Assembly (NCBI GenBank): GCA_017521195.1
Contig: JAFXGP010000028.1
Location: 1-64,000 of the forward strand
Origin: Lachnospiraceae bacterium
GTDB taxonomy: Bacteria > Bacillota > Clostridia > Lachnospirales > Lachnospiraceae
DNA: 64,000 bases
Direction of reading: 5' to 3'
Shown: positions 1 to 8,235 of the stretch, piece after piece
Position numbering within the stretch: the first letter of the stretch is position 1
How the letters are laid out: each line of letters begins with the position of its first letter
The notes under the pieces: model-generated
Told to the model about the DNA's origin: nothing
The model's database searches: none
What the model saw: only the letters and a program-made list of their open reading frames with translations
Program-made: the position numbers and the translations under genes

Positions 1-1367
1 CGGACAATCTTTTTAATTCCATCTACAGTAAAGTTAAGCTCTTTACCACGCTTTGGGAAAAATCCATCATTCGGGAAATTAGCCTGAATAGCAGCATCTG
101 TCACTTTTAAATGTTTATTGTCATATAATTTTATTTTCTGTCCATTAAAAGAAACGAAAATAAAGTTATTATTCTGTTCATAGAAATTCAAACAAATACC
201 AATCGGAGTAACCAGCAGAGAATCTTTTTCAATGGAAGAATCCATAAATTCAATTTTCTGCATTACTTCTTTGCCACGCAGAGCAACTCTTTCAGCCTGA
301 ATACCTAATTTATCTGATAATCTCTGGGTGTAGCCGTTTACTTTACCACCACCGCCTACTACAAAGACAGCACTTACAGATTTTCCACCATTTAACTCTT
401 TGATCTTATCTGATACTCTTGTGGTCATGTCTTCCAAAATAGGTTCCATAATAGCATCCAGTTCTTTAGTTGCTATGGTCTGTTTCAATCCCATAATATC
501 TTCATATGTAACAATTTCTCCGACCGTCGAATCCTGTTTCATCTGGTCTGCTACATAAAAATCAGTCAGACATTGCATTGCAATAGCTTCTGTCAGGCTA
601 TCTCCCGCAATAGGAATCATGCCATATGCAATAATACTGCCATCTTTTGTAATGGAAATATCACTTGTACCGGCTCCAACATCTACTAATGCAATATTTA
701 AAAGACGGAATCTCTCCGGAATCGCAACCTGAATAGCTGCAATCGGTTCCAGTGTCATGTTTGCAACATGAAGTCCTGCCAATTCTACAGCTTTATTAAG
801 ACCATCCACAACTTCATCCGGAAGGAATGTCGCAATTAATTCCACAGCAATTTTTCTTGCTTTATGATTTTCCAGATTGCTGATTTGAAAATCATTTAAA
901 TAATAATTTACAACAGAATTACCTACGCAGTAAAATTTCTGGGCTGTTGTATTTCTTTCCATAAAAGAAGCATAAGCCTTTTCAATAGCAAGAGAATTTA
1001 AGGCATATACATCTTCTTTTGTAATAGTATGTTCTTCTTCAAACTCTACCTCTGCGTGGGAATTAGAAGTTTCCAACACACGACCCGCTGCTGCAATGCA
1101 TACATCTGTTAATTTTCTTCCGATTTGTTCTTCCAGATATTCTTTTACCTGTTTAATAGAATTTCCAACTTTTTCAATATCATGAATCTGCCCATCCAGC
1201 ATAGCTCTGGTTTCATGCTCTTTTACTTTCTGAGCGACAACAATGAATCTATCCTCATTCTTATATCCTACGGTACCAACAATACTTCTGGTACCAATAT
1301 CCAACCCAAAAACTAAATGCCCGGCATAATTTCTTATATTATTTCCTAAATTTGTTGCTGTTTCCAA
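1..1367 (-). CDS. FtsA/PilM-like actin-fold ATPase (partial, C-terminus beyond left edge)
   Basis: The reading frame is open from a TTG at 1367 to the window edge (455 codons, no stop). AAGGAG lies 10 bases before the TTG. The protein shows the actin/HSP70-type nucleotide-binding motifs in order: phosphate-1 loop FGLDIGTRSIVG near residue 20, phosphate-2 loop LVDVGAGTSDISI near the middle, and an adenosine motif FVVGGGGKVNGYTQRLSDKLG-like segment (VVGGGGKVNG) beyond residue 300. This is the FtsA/PilM/DnaK superfamily. Proteins of this kind in Clostridia are usually annotated as cell division FtsA-like and are longer than classical FtsA, with an extra C-terminal region; that part is not in the window. 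It may work in cell division or in envelope assembly, but the exact role is not known. It follows coaE on the same strand, 75 bases downstream, so it may be cotranscribed with polA-coaE. Confidence 0.8.
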   Translation of the reverse strand, partial: METATNLGNNIRNYAGHLVFGLDIGTRSIVGTVGYKNEDRFIVVAQKVKEHETRAMLDGQIHDIEKVGNSIKQVKEYLEEQIGRKLTDVCIAAAGRVLETSNSHAEVEFEEEHTITKEDVYALNSLAIEKAYASFMERNTTAQKFYCVGNSVVNYYLNDFQISNLENHKARKIAVELIATFLPDEVVDGLNKAVELAGLHVANMTLEPIAAIQVAIPERFRLLNIALVDVGAGTSDISITKDGSIIAYGMIPIAGDSLTEAIAMQCLTDFYVADQMKQDSTVGEIVTYEDIMGLKQTIATKELDAIMEPILEDMTTRVSDKIKELNGGKSVSAVFVVGGGGKVNGYTQRLSDKLGIQAERVALRGKEVMQKIEFMDSSIEKDSLLVTPIGICLNFYEQNNNFIFVSFNGQKIKLYDNKHLKVTDAAIQANFPNDGFFPKRGKELNFTVDGIKKIV

Positions 1368-1442
1368 GGCTGTATCTCTCCTTACTATTTATAATTCTTC
1401 TTTGTAAAAGATAATCTTTATAACACACATCTACTTTAGCAC

Positions 1443-2051
1443 TTAATTTCTCCAAATGCCTAATCTGACACATTCTTCTTTAATCTGCGTAAAAGTATCT
1501 TCAAAACATTTACTGTTGTCCAAAATCACATCCGCATGCTTCTTAAACTCCTCATCCGACAATTGCTGCTCCATAATCTGATGAATCTTCTCATCCGAAT
1601 ATCCTCTGGATTCTTTTAATCTTTTTATTCTAACATCTTTTTCACTAAAAATATACCATAACTCATCCAGATAGCGGGTATATCCTGCCTCAATTAAAAG
1701 TGCGGCTTCCAGGAAAAAAACATCTATTTCCTGCTTGCTTCTCTCAGATGCAATTTCTTCTAAAATATATTCTTTTACAGCAGGATGAATAATTGTATTT
1801 ACCTGCTCCAAAATTTGGGAATCAGAAAAAATTTTAGCTGCCATTTTTATCCTGTTGATTGTTAAATCTTCTTCTAAGATATCTGTTCCTAACAACTCAA
1901 CAATTTGAGAATAACATTTTTGTCCGGGTTCTTTTACCTTATTTCCCACATCATCGGCTAATATAAGTTTACAGTTACAATTTTCTTCTAAAACCTTTAA
2001 AACACTGGATTTTCCGGCACCTACTCCACCGGTAATTCCTATTACTAACAT
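1443..2051 (-). CDS. coaE: Dephospho-CoA kinase
   Basis: Last step of coenzyme A synthesis: ATP-dependent phosphorylation of the 3'-hydroxyl of dephospho-CoA in the cytoplasm. The 202-residue protein begins with the P-loop GITGGVGAGKSS (residues 5-16), followed by LADDVG, the AAKIFSD region and FLEAALLIEAG, all typical of CoaE, and its length is normal for the family. I place the start at the ATG at 2051, which overlaps the polA stop by one base (TAATG); an in-frame codon 18 bases upstream would extend into polA and has less support. The polA-coaE overlap indicates translational coupling. Pairing of coaE with polA is common in bacteria. Assignment is firm. Confidence 0.95.
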   Translation of the reverse strand: MLVIGITGGVGAGKSSVLKVLEENCNCKLILADDVGNKVKEPGQKCYSQIVELLGTDILEEDLTINRIKMAAKIFSDSQILEQVNTIIHPAVKEYILEEIASERSKQEIDVFFLEAALLIEAGYTRYLDELWYIFSEKDVRIKRLKESRGYSDEKIHQIMEQQLSDEEFKKHADVILDNSKCFEDTFTQIKEECVRLGIWRN

Positions 2052-4708
2052 TATTTTGCTTCGTACCAATCTGTACCGGAATGAATGTCTGTTTCCAATG
2101 TTACCGCCAGATTGGCAGCCCCTTTCATTTCTTCTTCAAGTATATTTTTGATAATTTCTTCTTCTTCTTTTGCGGCTTCAATTAAAATTTCATCATGTAC
2201 TTGCAGAATCATTCTGGATTTTAATTTTTCCCTTTCTATTCTTTCAAACACACGAATCATAGCTATCTTCATAATGTCTGCTGCAGTTCCCTGTAACGGA
2301 GAATTCATAGCCACCCGTTCTCCGAAGGAACGTTGCATAAAATTACTTGAGGATAATTCCGGAATAGGACGTTTACGCCCAAAGAGAGTAGTCACATACC
2401 CCTGCTCTTTCCCATCATTCACCAATTTATCCAAATAGATTTTTACTCCCGGATAGGTTTCAAAATATTTATCTATATATTGCGCTGCCTCTTTTCTGGA
2501 AATACTAAGATCCTGACTTAATCCAAAAGAACTGATTCCATATACAATCCCAAAATTAACTGCTTTGGCATTACGTCTCTGTAAATCAGTGACCTCGTCC
2601 ATTGGTATATGAAATACATTAGAAGCTGTAATTCTATGAATATCAGAATCCATTTTGTAAGCTTCTATTAACGTTTCATCTGCAGACATATGAGCTAGCA
2701 GACGCAATTCAATCTGGGAATAATCTGCATCTACAAATATATAATCTTTTTTGGGAACAAATACTTTACGAATCTGTCTTCCCAATTCCAGTCTCATCGG
2801 AATATTCTGTAAATTAGGTTCCGTAGAACTGATTCTGCCGGTAGCCGTTATGGTTTGATTAAACGTTGTGTGAATCTTTCCGTCTTCCCTGATACAAGTT
2901 CCGAGTCCATCTGCATACGTGGATTTTAATTTTGCTAAAGTACGGTATTCCAGAATGTCTGCAATCATAGGATATTCCGGAGCTAACTTTTCTAATACTT
3001 CTGCGGCTGTGGAATATCCGGTTTTTGTCTTTTTACCACCCGGAATCTGTAATTTACCAAACAAAATTTCGCCTAACTGCTTCGGAGAATTCAAATTGAA
3101 TTTTTCTCCTGCCTGTTCATAGATATTGGTTTCCAATTTCTCTATCTTAACAGCCAATGCATCGCCATATGCTTTCAAAGCATCTTTTTCTACATTAACG
3201 CCTTCTTTTTCCATGCTGTATAATACAAAAGAAAGTGGCATTTCAATATTTTCAAACAAAGGCAACATACCTTCATTCTCTAATCTATCTTTAATCTTAG
3301 GATAAGCCATAAAAGATACGTAAGATAAAAATCCTGCATATTCTTTAAAACTTTCTGTTTTTATCTCTAAAGCTTTTCTTAAGGATAATTTATCTAACAA
3401 CCTACTTTTATCAGAAATCATTAATCCTAAATACTCGTTTGCAATATCAACTACTCCATAATCACTTTTCAACGGATTACAAAGATATGCACCAATCAAT
3501 ATATCAAAGAAACCTCTTCCTGTTGTTGCATCCAAATAAGAGTATTGTTGTTTGATATCAAAAGTAATCAATTTTGTTCTTTTGGATAAATCTTTCAGTT
3601 TATCACACAAATAATTTTGAGTCAGGAAACCTTCCTGTAAAATAATATATACTTCTTCTTTGGATAGACAAAGCGAAAGACCAATAAAATCTTTTTCAAA
3701 ATTGTCTTTAGTTGCTTTATCTTCTAATACACAAAAAGCTACACACTCTCTGCTTTTGGCAACTTCAAAAATTTTATCCGCTTCAGCAAAATCTGTTACA
3801 ATGTGAAAATTATTTTTTTCATCGTTATCATTGATTGCATCTTTTTCAAATTTATTCAACAAATTTTTTAATTCTAATTTTTTAAACCAAATATAAGCCT
3901 CTTTTGTAAAAGGATTATCATACCGAGCCATATCTAATGTATAAGGAATATCAGCATTAATCTCTATAGTTGCCAAAACCTTACTTAATTCTGCTAAATG
4001 CTTATTTTCCTGCAGGGTTTCACGTACACTCTTTTTACTGATTTCTTCCAAGTGTTCAAAGATAGAATCCAAGGAACCATACGTAACCATTAAATCTGTA
4101 GCCGTTTTAGGTCCAACCTTAGGTACTCCGGGAATATTATCAGAAGTATCTCCCATTAATGCTTTTAACTCAATAAATTGGATTGGAGTTACCTGCATTG
4201 TCTTCAAAACATCTTTGGCATAGTAATCTTCAACTTCTGTTTTTCCGCCTTTGGTCTTTGGAATACGAATTTTTATATGTTCATCTGCAATCTGCAATAA
4301 ATCCCTATCTCCGGAAACTAAAGCAACTTCTAAACCATCTTTTTGAGCTTTTTTCGCAAAAGTACCTAAAATATCATCAGCTTCCAATCCTTCTTTCTCC
4401 ATAATCAGGATTCCCATAGCCTGTAGTACTTCTTTCATAACAGGAACTTGTTCACGAAGTTCATCCGGCATACCTTTTCTGGTACCTTTATATTCGGGAT
4501 AAATTTTATGTCTGAAGGTTGGAGCCTTTAAATCAAAAGCCACTGCCAGATAGGCCGGTTTTTCTTCCTCTACTATTTTAAACATAATATTTAAAAAACC
4601 ATAAATAGCATTGGTATGAAGCCCTTCTGTATTAGACAGATCCGGAACTCCATAAAATGCTCTGTTTAATATGCTATGTCCATCTATTAAAACTATTTTT
4701 TCTCTCAT
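2051..4708 (-). CDS. polA: DNA polymerase I
   Basis: Repair and Okazaki-fragment processing polymerase, 885 residues. The N-terminal 5'-3' exonuclease (about residues 1-290) shows LIDGHSILNRAFYG and GLEADDILGT. The middle exonuclease-like domain has FCVLEDK where proofreading enzymes have FDTET, so 3'-5' proofreading is probably absent, as in other Firmicutes. The polymerase domain has motif A (DADYSQIELRLL, near 655), motif B (RRNAKAVNFGIVYG, near 720) and motif C (QVHDEIL, near 840). The start is the ATG at 4708: it gives the canonical MREKIVLIDGHS N-terminus, whereas the longer frame to 4813 only reads through the upstream gene out of frame. The ATG overlaps the stop of the upstream zinc-finger gene (ATGA), implying coupling. 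Confidence 0.97.
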   Translation of the reverse strand: MREKIVLIDGHSILNRAFYGVPDLSNTEGLHTNAIYGFLNIMFKIVEEEKPAYLAVAFDLKAPTFRHKIYPEYKGTRKGMPDELREQVPVMKEVLQAMGILIMEKEGLEADDILGTFAKKAQKDGLEVALVSGDRDLLQIADEHIKIRIPKTKGGKTEVEDYYAKDVLKTMQVTPIQFIELKALMGDTSDNIPGVPKVGPKTATDLMVTYGSLDSIFEHLEEISKKSVRETLQENKHLAELSKVLATIEINADIPYTLDMARYDNPFTKEAYIWFKKLELKNLLNKFEKDAINDNDEKNNFHIVTDFAEADKIFEVAKSRECVAFCVLEDKATKDNFEKDFIGLSLCLSKEEVYIILQEGFLTQNYLCDKLKDLSKRTKLITFDIKQQYSYLDATTGRGFFDILIGAYLCNPLKSDYGVVDIANEYLGLMISDKSRLLDKLSLRKALEIKTESFKEYAGFLSYVSFMAYPKIKDRLENEGMLPLFENIEMPLSFVLYSMEKEGVNVEKDALKAYGDALAVKIEKLETNIYEQAGEKFNLNSPKQLGEILFGKLQIPGGKKTKTGYSTAAEVLEKLAPEYPMIADILEYRTLAKLKSTYADGLGTCIREDGKIHTTFNQTITATGRISSTEPNLQNIPMRLELGRQIRKVFVPKKDYIFVDADYSQIELRLLAHMSADETLIEAYKMDSDIHRITASNVFHIPMDEVTDLQRRNAKAVNFGIVYGISSFGLSQDLSISRKEAAQYIDKYFETYPGVKIYLDKLVNDGKEQGYVTTLFGRKRPIPELSSSNFMQRSFGERVAMNSPLQGTAADIMKIAMIRVFERIEREKLKSRMILQVHDEILIEAAKEEEEIIKNILEEEMKGAANLAVTLETDIHSGTDWYEAK

Positions 4709-5028
4709 ACAAATATCACCACAATTAATATTATAGCCATTATAACAAAAGTAATAAGCTCCACAATGTAAGATGCAAAAACCAACAACTTCCACTTTTG
4801 TACAGTTTTCCATGCATCTGACAATAAATCATTTAATGCTTTTCGCAGATTAAAACTCTTGCCCTCTTCAATCAAGGATGTACCAATCATAACCAGATAC
4901 TGAATCGTTAATTCTTCCATACATTCCGGACAATCTTCAAGATGCATTAAAAATTCATTCAAATCACGATTATTTAATTGTTTTACAAGGAATGCCGGAA
5001 TCATTTTTTCCGCTTCTTTACAATTCAT
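4705..5028 (-). CDS. Membrane-anchored HC2-type zinc-finger protein (anti-sigma-like)
   Basis: A 107-residue protein with Cys3, His29, Cys33 and Cys36, spaced as C-x25-H-x3-C-x2-C. This is the HC2 zinc-finger pattern found at the N-terminus of many anti-sigma factors. The last about 25 residues (ELITFVIMAIILIVVIFV) form one membrane helix and there is essentially no extracytoplasmic domain. In known anti-sigma proteins the zinc finger faces the cytoplasm and binds an ECF sigma factor; here no sigma gene is adjacent, so the role is unproven. The stop overlaps the polA start as ATGA, so the two genes are probably translated together. The gene is the first of the polA-coaE cluster. Function is inferred from the fold only. 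Confidence 0.75.
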   Translation of the reverse strand: MNCKEAEKMIPAFLVKQLNNRDLNEFLMHLEDCPECMEELTIQYLVMIGTSLIEEGKSFNLRKALNDLLSDAWKTVQKWKLLVFASYIVELITFVIMAIILIVVIFV

Positions 5029-5095
5029 TTTATACCCCTTTTGATTATAAGTACACTATCACCAATTTAAAATACATATGCTAATAGTTTACACC

Positions 5096-5128
5096 AAAAA
5101 AGAGCCGTTGTAAAACACAACAGCTCTT
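5096..5128 (-). terminator. Terminator after nagB
   Basis: An 11-bp inverted repeat (5101-5111 with 5117-5127, one G-U pair in the RNA) sits 15 bases beyond the nagB stop. On the minus strand it is followed by a run of six T. This is a typical intrinsic terminator closing the ptsI-ptsH-nagB unit. Confidence 0.85.
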
Positions 5129-5142
5129 AAATGTAAGTTTTT

Positions 5143-5871
5143 TTATTTAACTAAAGATAATGCAGCTTCATCTGCAACTACAGTAACATCCGGATGGAAC
5201 TGTAAAATAGAAGCCGGTACATTAGGTGTAACAGGTCCAAAGAATGCATCTTTCACAATCTGAGCCTTATCTGCACCACTAACTACTACTAAGATTTTCT
5301 TAGCTTTCATAATTGTTCCGATACCCATTGTATAAGCCTGTTTTGGAACATCATCAGCAGAAGCAAAGAAACGTTTATTTGCTTCAATTGTACTTTCCTG
5401 TAAATCTACACAGTGAGTTAATTTATCAAACTCTGTGTTTGGTTCATTAAAACCAATATGACCATTATGACCAAGACCTAACAACTGTAAATCCTGACCA
5501 CCTACAGAATCAATAATTGCTTCATATTCTGTACAAGCTTTATCACTGTCAGGTTCTGTTCCATCAGGTAAATGTGTATTTGCAAGATCAATATTTACGT
5601 GTTTGAAAAGATTGTCATGCATGAAATAGAAATAAGACTGGTCGTTTTCACGAGGAAGTCCTCTATATTCATCTAAGTTAACACTCTTAACTGCAGAGAA
5701 ATCTAAATCTCCGTTTTCATATGCTGCTACAAGGTTTTTGTATGTTCCGATTGGTGTGGAACCTGTTGCAAGACCTAAAACACAATCCGGTTTTAAAACG
5801 ATCTGCGCAGCAATGATATTAGCAGCTTTTCTGCTCATATCATCATAGTCCTTAGTTCTGATAATTCTCAT
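5143..5871 (-). CDS. nagB: Glucosamine-6-phosphate deaminase
   Basis: Converts glucosamine-6-phosphate to fructose-6-phosphate and ammonia, feeding amino sugars into glycolysis. The 242-residue length is normal for NagB. Family signatures visible are the N-terminal MRIIRTKDYDDMSRKAA, the phosphate-binding LGLATGSTPIGTY, the segment VKSVNLDEY, and LGLGHNGHIGFNEP with the catalytic Asp/His region. The gene begins 10 bases after the ptsH stop with a good ribosome-binding site, so it is the last gene of ptsI-ptsH-nagB. Coupling of the general PTS proteins with nagB suggests that N-acetylglucosamine or glucosamine is an important PTS sugar for this organism. No nagA is in the window. Confidence 0.96.
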   Translation of the reverse strand: MRIIRTKDYDDMSRKAANIIAAQIVLKPDCVLGLATGSTPIGTYKNLVAAYENGDLDFSAVKSVNLDEYRGLPRENDQSYFYFMHDNLFKHVNIDLANTHLPDGTEPDSDKACTEYEAIIDSVGGQDLQLLGLGHNGHIGFNEPNTEFDKLTHCVDLQESTIEANKRFFASADDVPKQAYTMGIGTIMKAKKILVVVSGADKAQIVKDAFFGPVTPNVPASILQFHPDVTVVADEAALSLVK

Positions 5872-5881
5872 AACTGCCTCC

Positions 5882-6139
5882 TTAGAAGTTTGCTTTGAAG
5901 TATGCTTCTAATTCTGCTTTAGCTTTTGCTTCATCTTCACCATCGATAGAAATTTCTACTGTAGTACCTTTTTTAGCACCTAAAGCCATAACGCCCATAA
6001 TTCTTTTAGCATCTGCGCTTTTTCCGTTGCAAGTAAGAGTAATAGCACTCTTATATTCAGTACATTTTTTTACTAATAACTGTGCCGGTCTTGCGTGAAT
6101 TCCTACTTCGTCTGTTACTACATAAGTAAATTTGCTCAT
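5882..6139 (-). CDS. ptsH: Phosphocarrier protein HPr
   Basis: HPr carries the phosphoryl group from enzyme I to sugar-specific EIIA proteins. The 85-residue protein starts at the ATG at 6139 (MSKFTYVVTDEVG), preceded by AGGA; the longer frame to 6208 has no support. The active-site His15 lies in GIHARPAQLLVKK. At position 46, where Firmicute HPr proteins normally carry the regulatory serine (for example K-S-I-M-G-V-M), this protein has arginine: KSADAKRIMGVMALG. The HPr kinase target is therefore missing, although a serine is present at position 41. It lies between ptsI and nagB, the reverse of the usual ptsH-ptsI order. No HPr kinase gene is in the window. Confidence 0.95.
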   Translation of the reverse strand: MSKFTYVVTDEVGIHARPAQLLVKKCTEYKSAITLTCNGKSADAKRIMGVMALGAKKGTTVEISIDGEDEAKAKAELEAYFKANF

Positions 6140-6229
6140 GATAATTTCCTCCGTTCTGATGCTTTTTACATCAAATAAATTTAATTTATATTTTTTAATT
6201 ACAAGCACTAAGCTTGTTTATTACGTTTA

Positions 6230-7846
6230 TTAAATTTCTCTTACTTTCTTACGAAGTGGTAAGACATATGTTGGAGATACGGATAATTCATCGATACCCA
6301 TATCCATAAATGTTTCTGTTAATGATAAATCACTTGCTAATTCTCCACAGATTCCAACCCAAATTCCGTTCTTATGACCATTATCAATTGTCATCTGAAT
6401 CATTTTAAGTACTGCAGGATGATGTGAATCATAGAATCTGTTGATGCACTCATTCTGTCTGTCAATTGCTAATGTATACTGTGTTAAATCGTTTGTACCA
6501 ATACTGAAGAATTCAACTTCTTTTGCTAATTCATCAGACATCATAACTGCTGCAGGTGTTTCGATCATAATACCTAATTCAACTTCACCGATTGCATGTC
6601 CTTCTGCAATTAATTCTTCTTTTACTACTTCTACGATTTCTTTAATTTTCTTAATTTCCCAAACAGAAATAATCATTGGGAACATGATAGAACATTTACC
6701 AAATGCAGATGCTCTGTAAATCGCACGAAGCTGTGTTTTAAATACTTCCATTCTTTCTAAACAGATACGGATTGCACGAAGTCCCATTGCAGGGTTTTCT
6801 TCATGGTCAAGGTGGAAGTAATCAGCCTGTTTATCAGCACCGATATCAAGTGTACGGATAATAACTTTTTTACCGCCCATACCTTCAACAACTGCTTTAT
6901 ATGCTTCAAACTGAGCTTCTTCTGATGGATAATCCTGGCTTTCAAGGTAAACAAATTCACTTCTGAAAAGACCAATACCATGAGCATCATTCTTTAATAC
7001 TTTTTCAACATCTTCAACACTACCGATGTTTGCATAAATATTAACTTTTCTTCCGTCAGTTGTAACATTGTCAAGACCAATAAGTTCGTTCAATGCAGAA
7101 AGTTCATCTCTCCATCTCTTAAGGTCAGCTTCAGCTTCTTTTAATGTTGCTTCATCAGGATTTACAATTAAAGTATCATGGAAACTGTCAACAACAGCCA
7201 ATTTACCATCAAATTCATCTAATAATTCAATATCAGTATTAATTAAAGATGGTAAATTCATACTTCTTGCTAAAATAGCAGTATGTGAATTCTGGGAACC
7301 AAATCTTGTAACAAATGCTAAAATCTTAGATTTATCCATCTGTACTGTTTCACTTGGTGTTAAATCATCTGCTACAATAATTACAGGTTCATCAGAATCA
7401 ATACCTGCTTCTTTGATACCTGCAAGCACATTAACAACACGTTTTGTAATGTCCAATACGTCAGCACTTCTTGCTTTGAAATAATCATCCTCCATGTTAG
7501 CAAATGTATCTGCAAAACTATTTCCTGTCATAGTTACTGCATATTCTGCATTTACTTTTTCATCGCGAATCATAGCTTCGATTGCTTCTACATAATCAAG
7601 ATCATCTAACATCATCTGATGCGCCTCAAAAATTACAGCATGATCTTCGCCTACTTCTTCTTTTGTCTTTTCATACAATTTTTTCAACTGCGCTTTTGCT
7701 TTTTCACAAGCATCATGGAATCTTACAACTTCAGCTTCTGCATCTGCTACAGTTTTTCTTACCAATGTATATTCCTGTTTTTTGAAAATATAAATTTTTC
7801 CAATTGCAACACCGGATAATACACTTTTACCGTTAAATTTTAACAT
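6230..7846 (-). CDS. ptsI: PTS enzyme I (phosphoenolpyruvate-protein phosphotransferase)
   Basis: Takes phosphate from phosphoenolpyruvate, autophosphorylates on histidine and passes it to HPr. The 538-residue protein contains the N-terminal helical HPr-binding region, the active-site loop GSQNSHTAILARSMN with His188, and the C-terminal PEP/Mg-binding barrel with RIFRSEF-like GLFRSEF, IIRTLDIGADK, MIETPAA, FSIGTNDLTQY and a Cys-containing IWVGICGELA near the end. It is somewhat shorter than the usual 570-575 residues, mainly at the termini. The start has an AGAGAGGGTC-type ribosome-binding region. It is the first gene of ptsI-ptsH-nagB, expressed from a promoter seen at 7988-8016. Confidence 0.96.
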   Translation of the reverse strand: MLKFNGKSVLSGVAIGKIYIFKKQEYTLVRKTVADAEAEVVRFHDACEKAKAQLKKLYEKTKEEVGEDHAVIFEAHQMMLDDLDYVEAIEAMIRDEKVNAEYAVTMTGNSFADTFANMEDDYFKARSADVLDITKRVVNVLAGIKEAGIDSDEPVIIVADDLTPSETVQMDKSKILAFVTRFGSQNSHTAILARSMNLPSLINTDIELLDEFDGKLAVVDSFHDTLIVNPDEATLKEAEADLKRWRDELSALNELIGLDNVTTDGRKVNIYANIGSVEDVEKVLKNDAHGIGLFRSEFVYLESQDYPSEEAQFEAYKAVVEGMGGKKVIIRTLDIGADKQADYFHLDHEENPAMGLRAIRICLERMEVFKTQLRAIYRASAFGKCSIMFPMIISVWEIKKIKEIVEVVKEELIAEGHAIGEVELGIMIETPAAVMMSDELAKEVEFFSIGTNDLTQYTLAIDRQNECINRFYDSHHPAVLKMIQMTIDNGHKNGIWVGICGELASDLSLTETFMDMGIDELSVSPTYVLPLRKKVREI

Positions 7847-7987
7847 GTGACCCTCTCTCTTTCTCCAAGATTAAAAAAATCAAATTCCCAAAATTAATCT
7901 CTGTATTTTGATTAACTTAAGTCCTTTGATTCTCCTTCCCAGTTGCATAATATTTTCTTACGTATTTTCTATGAAATATCTTTATAA

Positions 7988-8016
7988 ATGATAACAATTC
8001 CCAAACAAAAAGTCAA
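7988..8016 (-). promoter_or_regulatory. Promoter of ptsI-ptsH-nagB
   Basis: On the minus strand TTGACT (8016-8011) and TATCAT (7993-7988) are separated by exactly 17 bases, a good sigma-A-type promoter. Transcription would start near 7981 and leave a leader of about 135 bases before ptsI. Confidence 0.75.
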
Positions 8017-8159
8017 CCAAATCCACTATCTAAAGAAAAATATTATTAACTTTTTTGCGTATTTTATACAAATTAATCCATAAAAATAACAATACTTCAA
8101 ACATTTCATTAAAATATTAACATTTTTATACATTAAATGGAAATTTTATTGTTTAAAAT

Positions 8160-8191
8160 CAACAAAAGGACCGGTATTTACTTCCGGTCCT
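8160..8191 (-). terminator. Terminator after aspS
   Basis: An 8-bp perfect GC-rich stem (8167-8174 with 8184-8191) followed on the minus strand by TTTTGTT, 45 bases beyond the aspS stop. It closes the long hisS-aspS operon. Confidence 0.8.
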
Positions 8192-8235
8192 AATATTGTT
8201 AAATATATTTTTACTTTTTTTAAGAATAACGTTAC

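Larger units (their letters stand above)
7847..8235. other. Intergenic region between ptsI and aspS
   Basis: This 389-base AT-rich stretch contains the ptsI promoter and its untranslated leader of about 135 bases on the right-to-left strand, and the aspS terminator near its left-hand reading end (8160-8191). I see no open reading frame with a ribosome-binding site and no recognisable riboswitch or tRNA. The 8035-8158 part is very AT-rich and shows nothing specific. Confidence 0.6.

Noticed and set aside
4709..4813. N-terminal extension of polA
   Set aside because: It reads through the zinc-finger gene in another frame; the ATG at 4708 gives the conserved polymerase N-terminus and an ATGA overlap.
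6140..6208. N-terminal extension of ptsH
   Set aside because: HPr proteins begin at the MSKFT segment, and the SD lies before ATG 6139.
7847..8235. Possible antiterminator or riboswitch in the ptsI leader
   Set aside because: I saw no conserved aptamer core or mutually exclusive hairpins in the leader.
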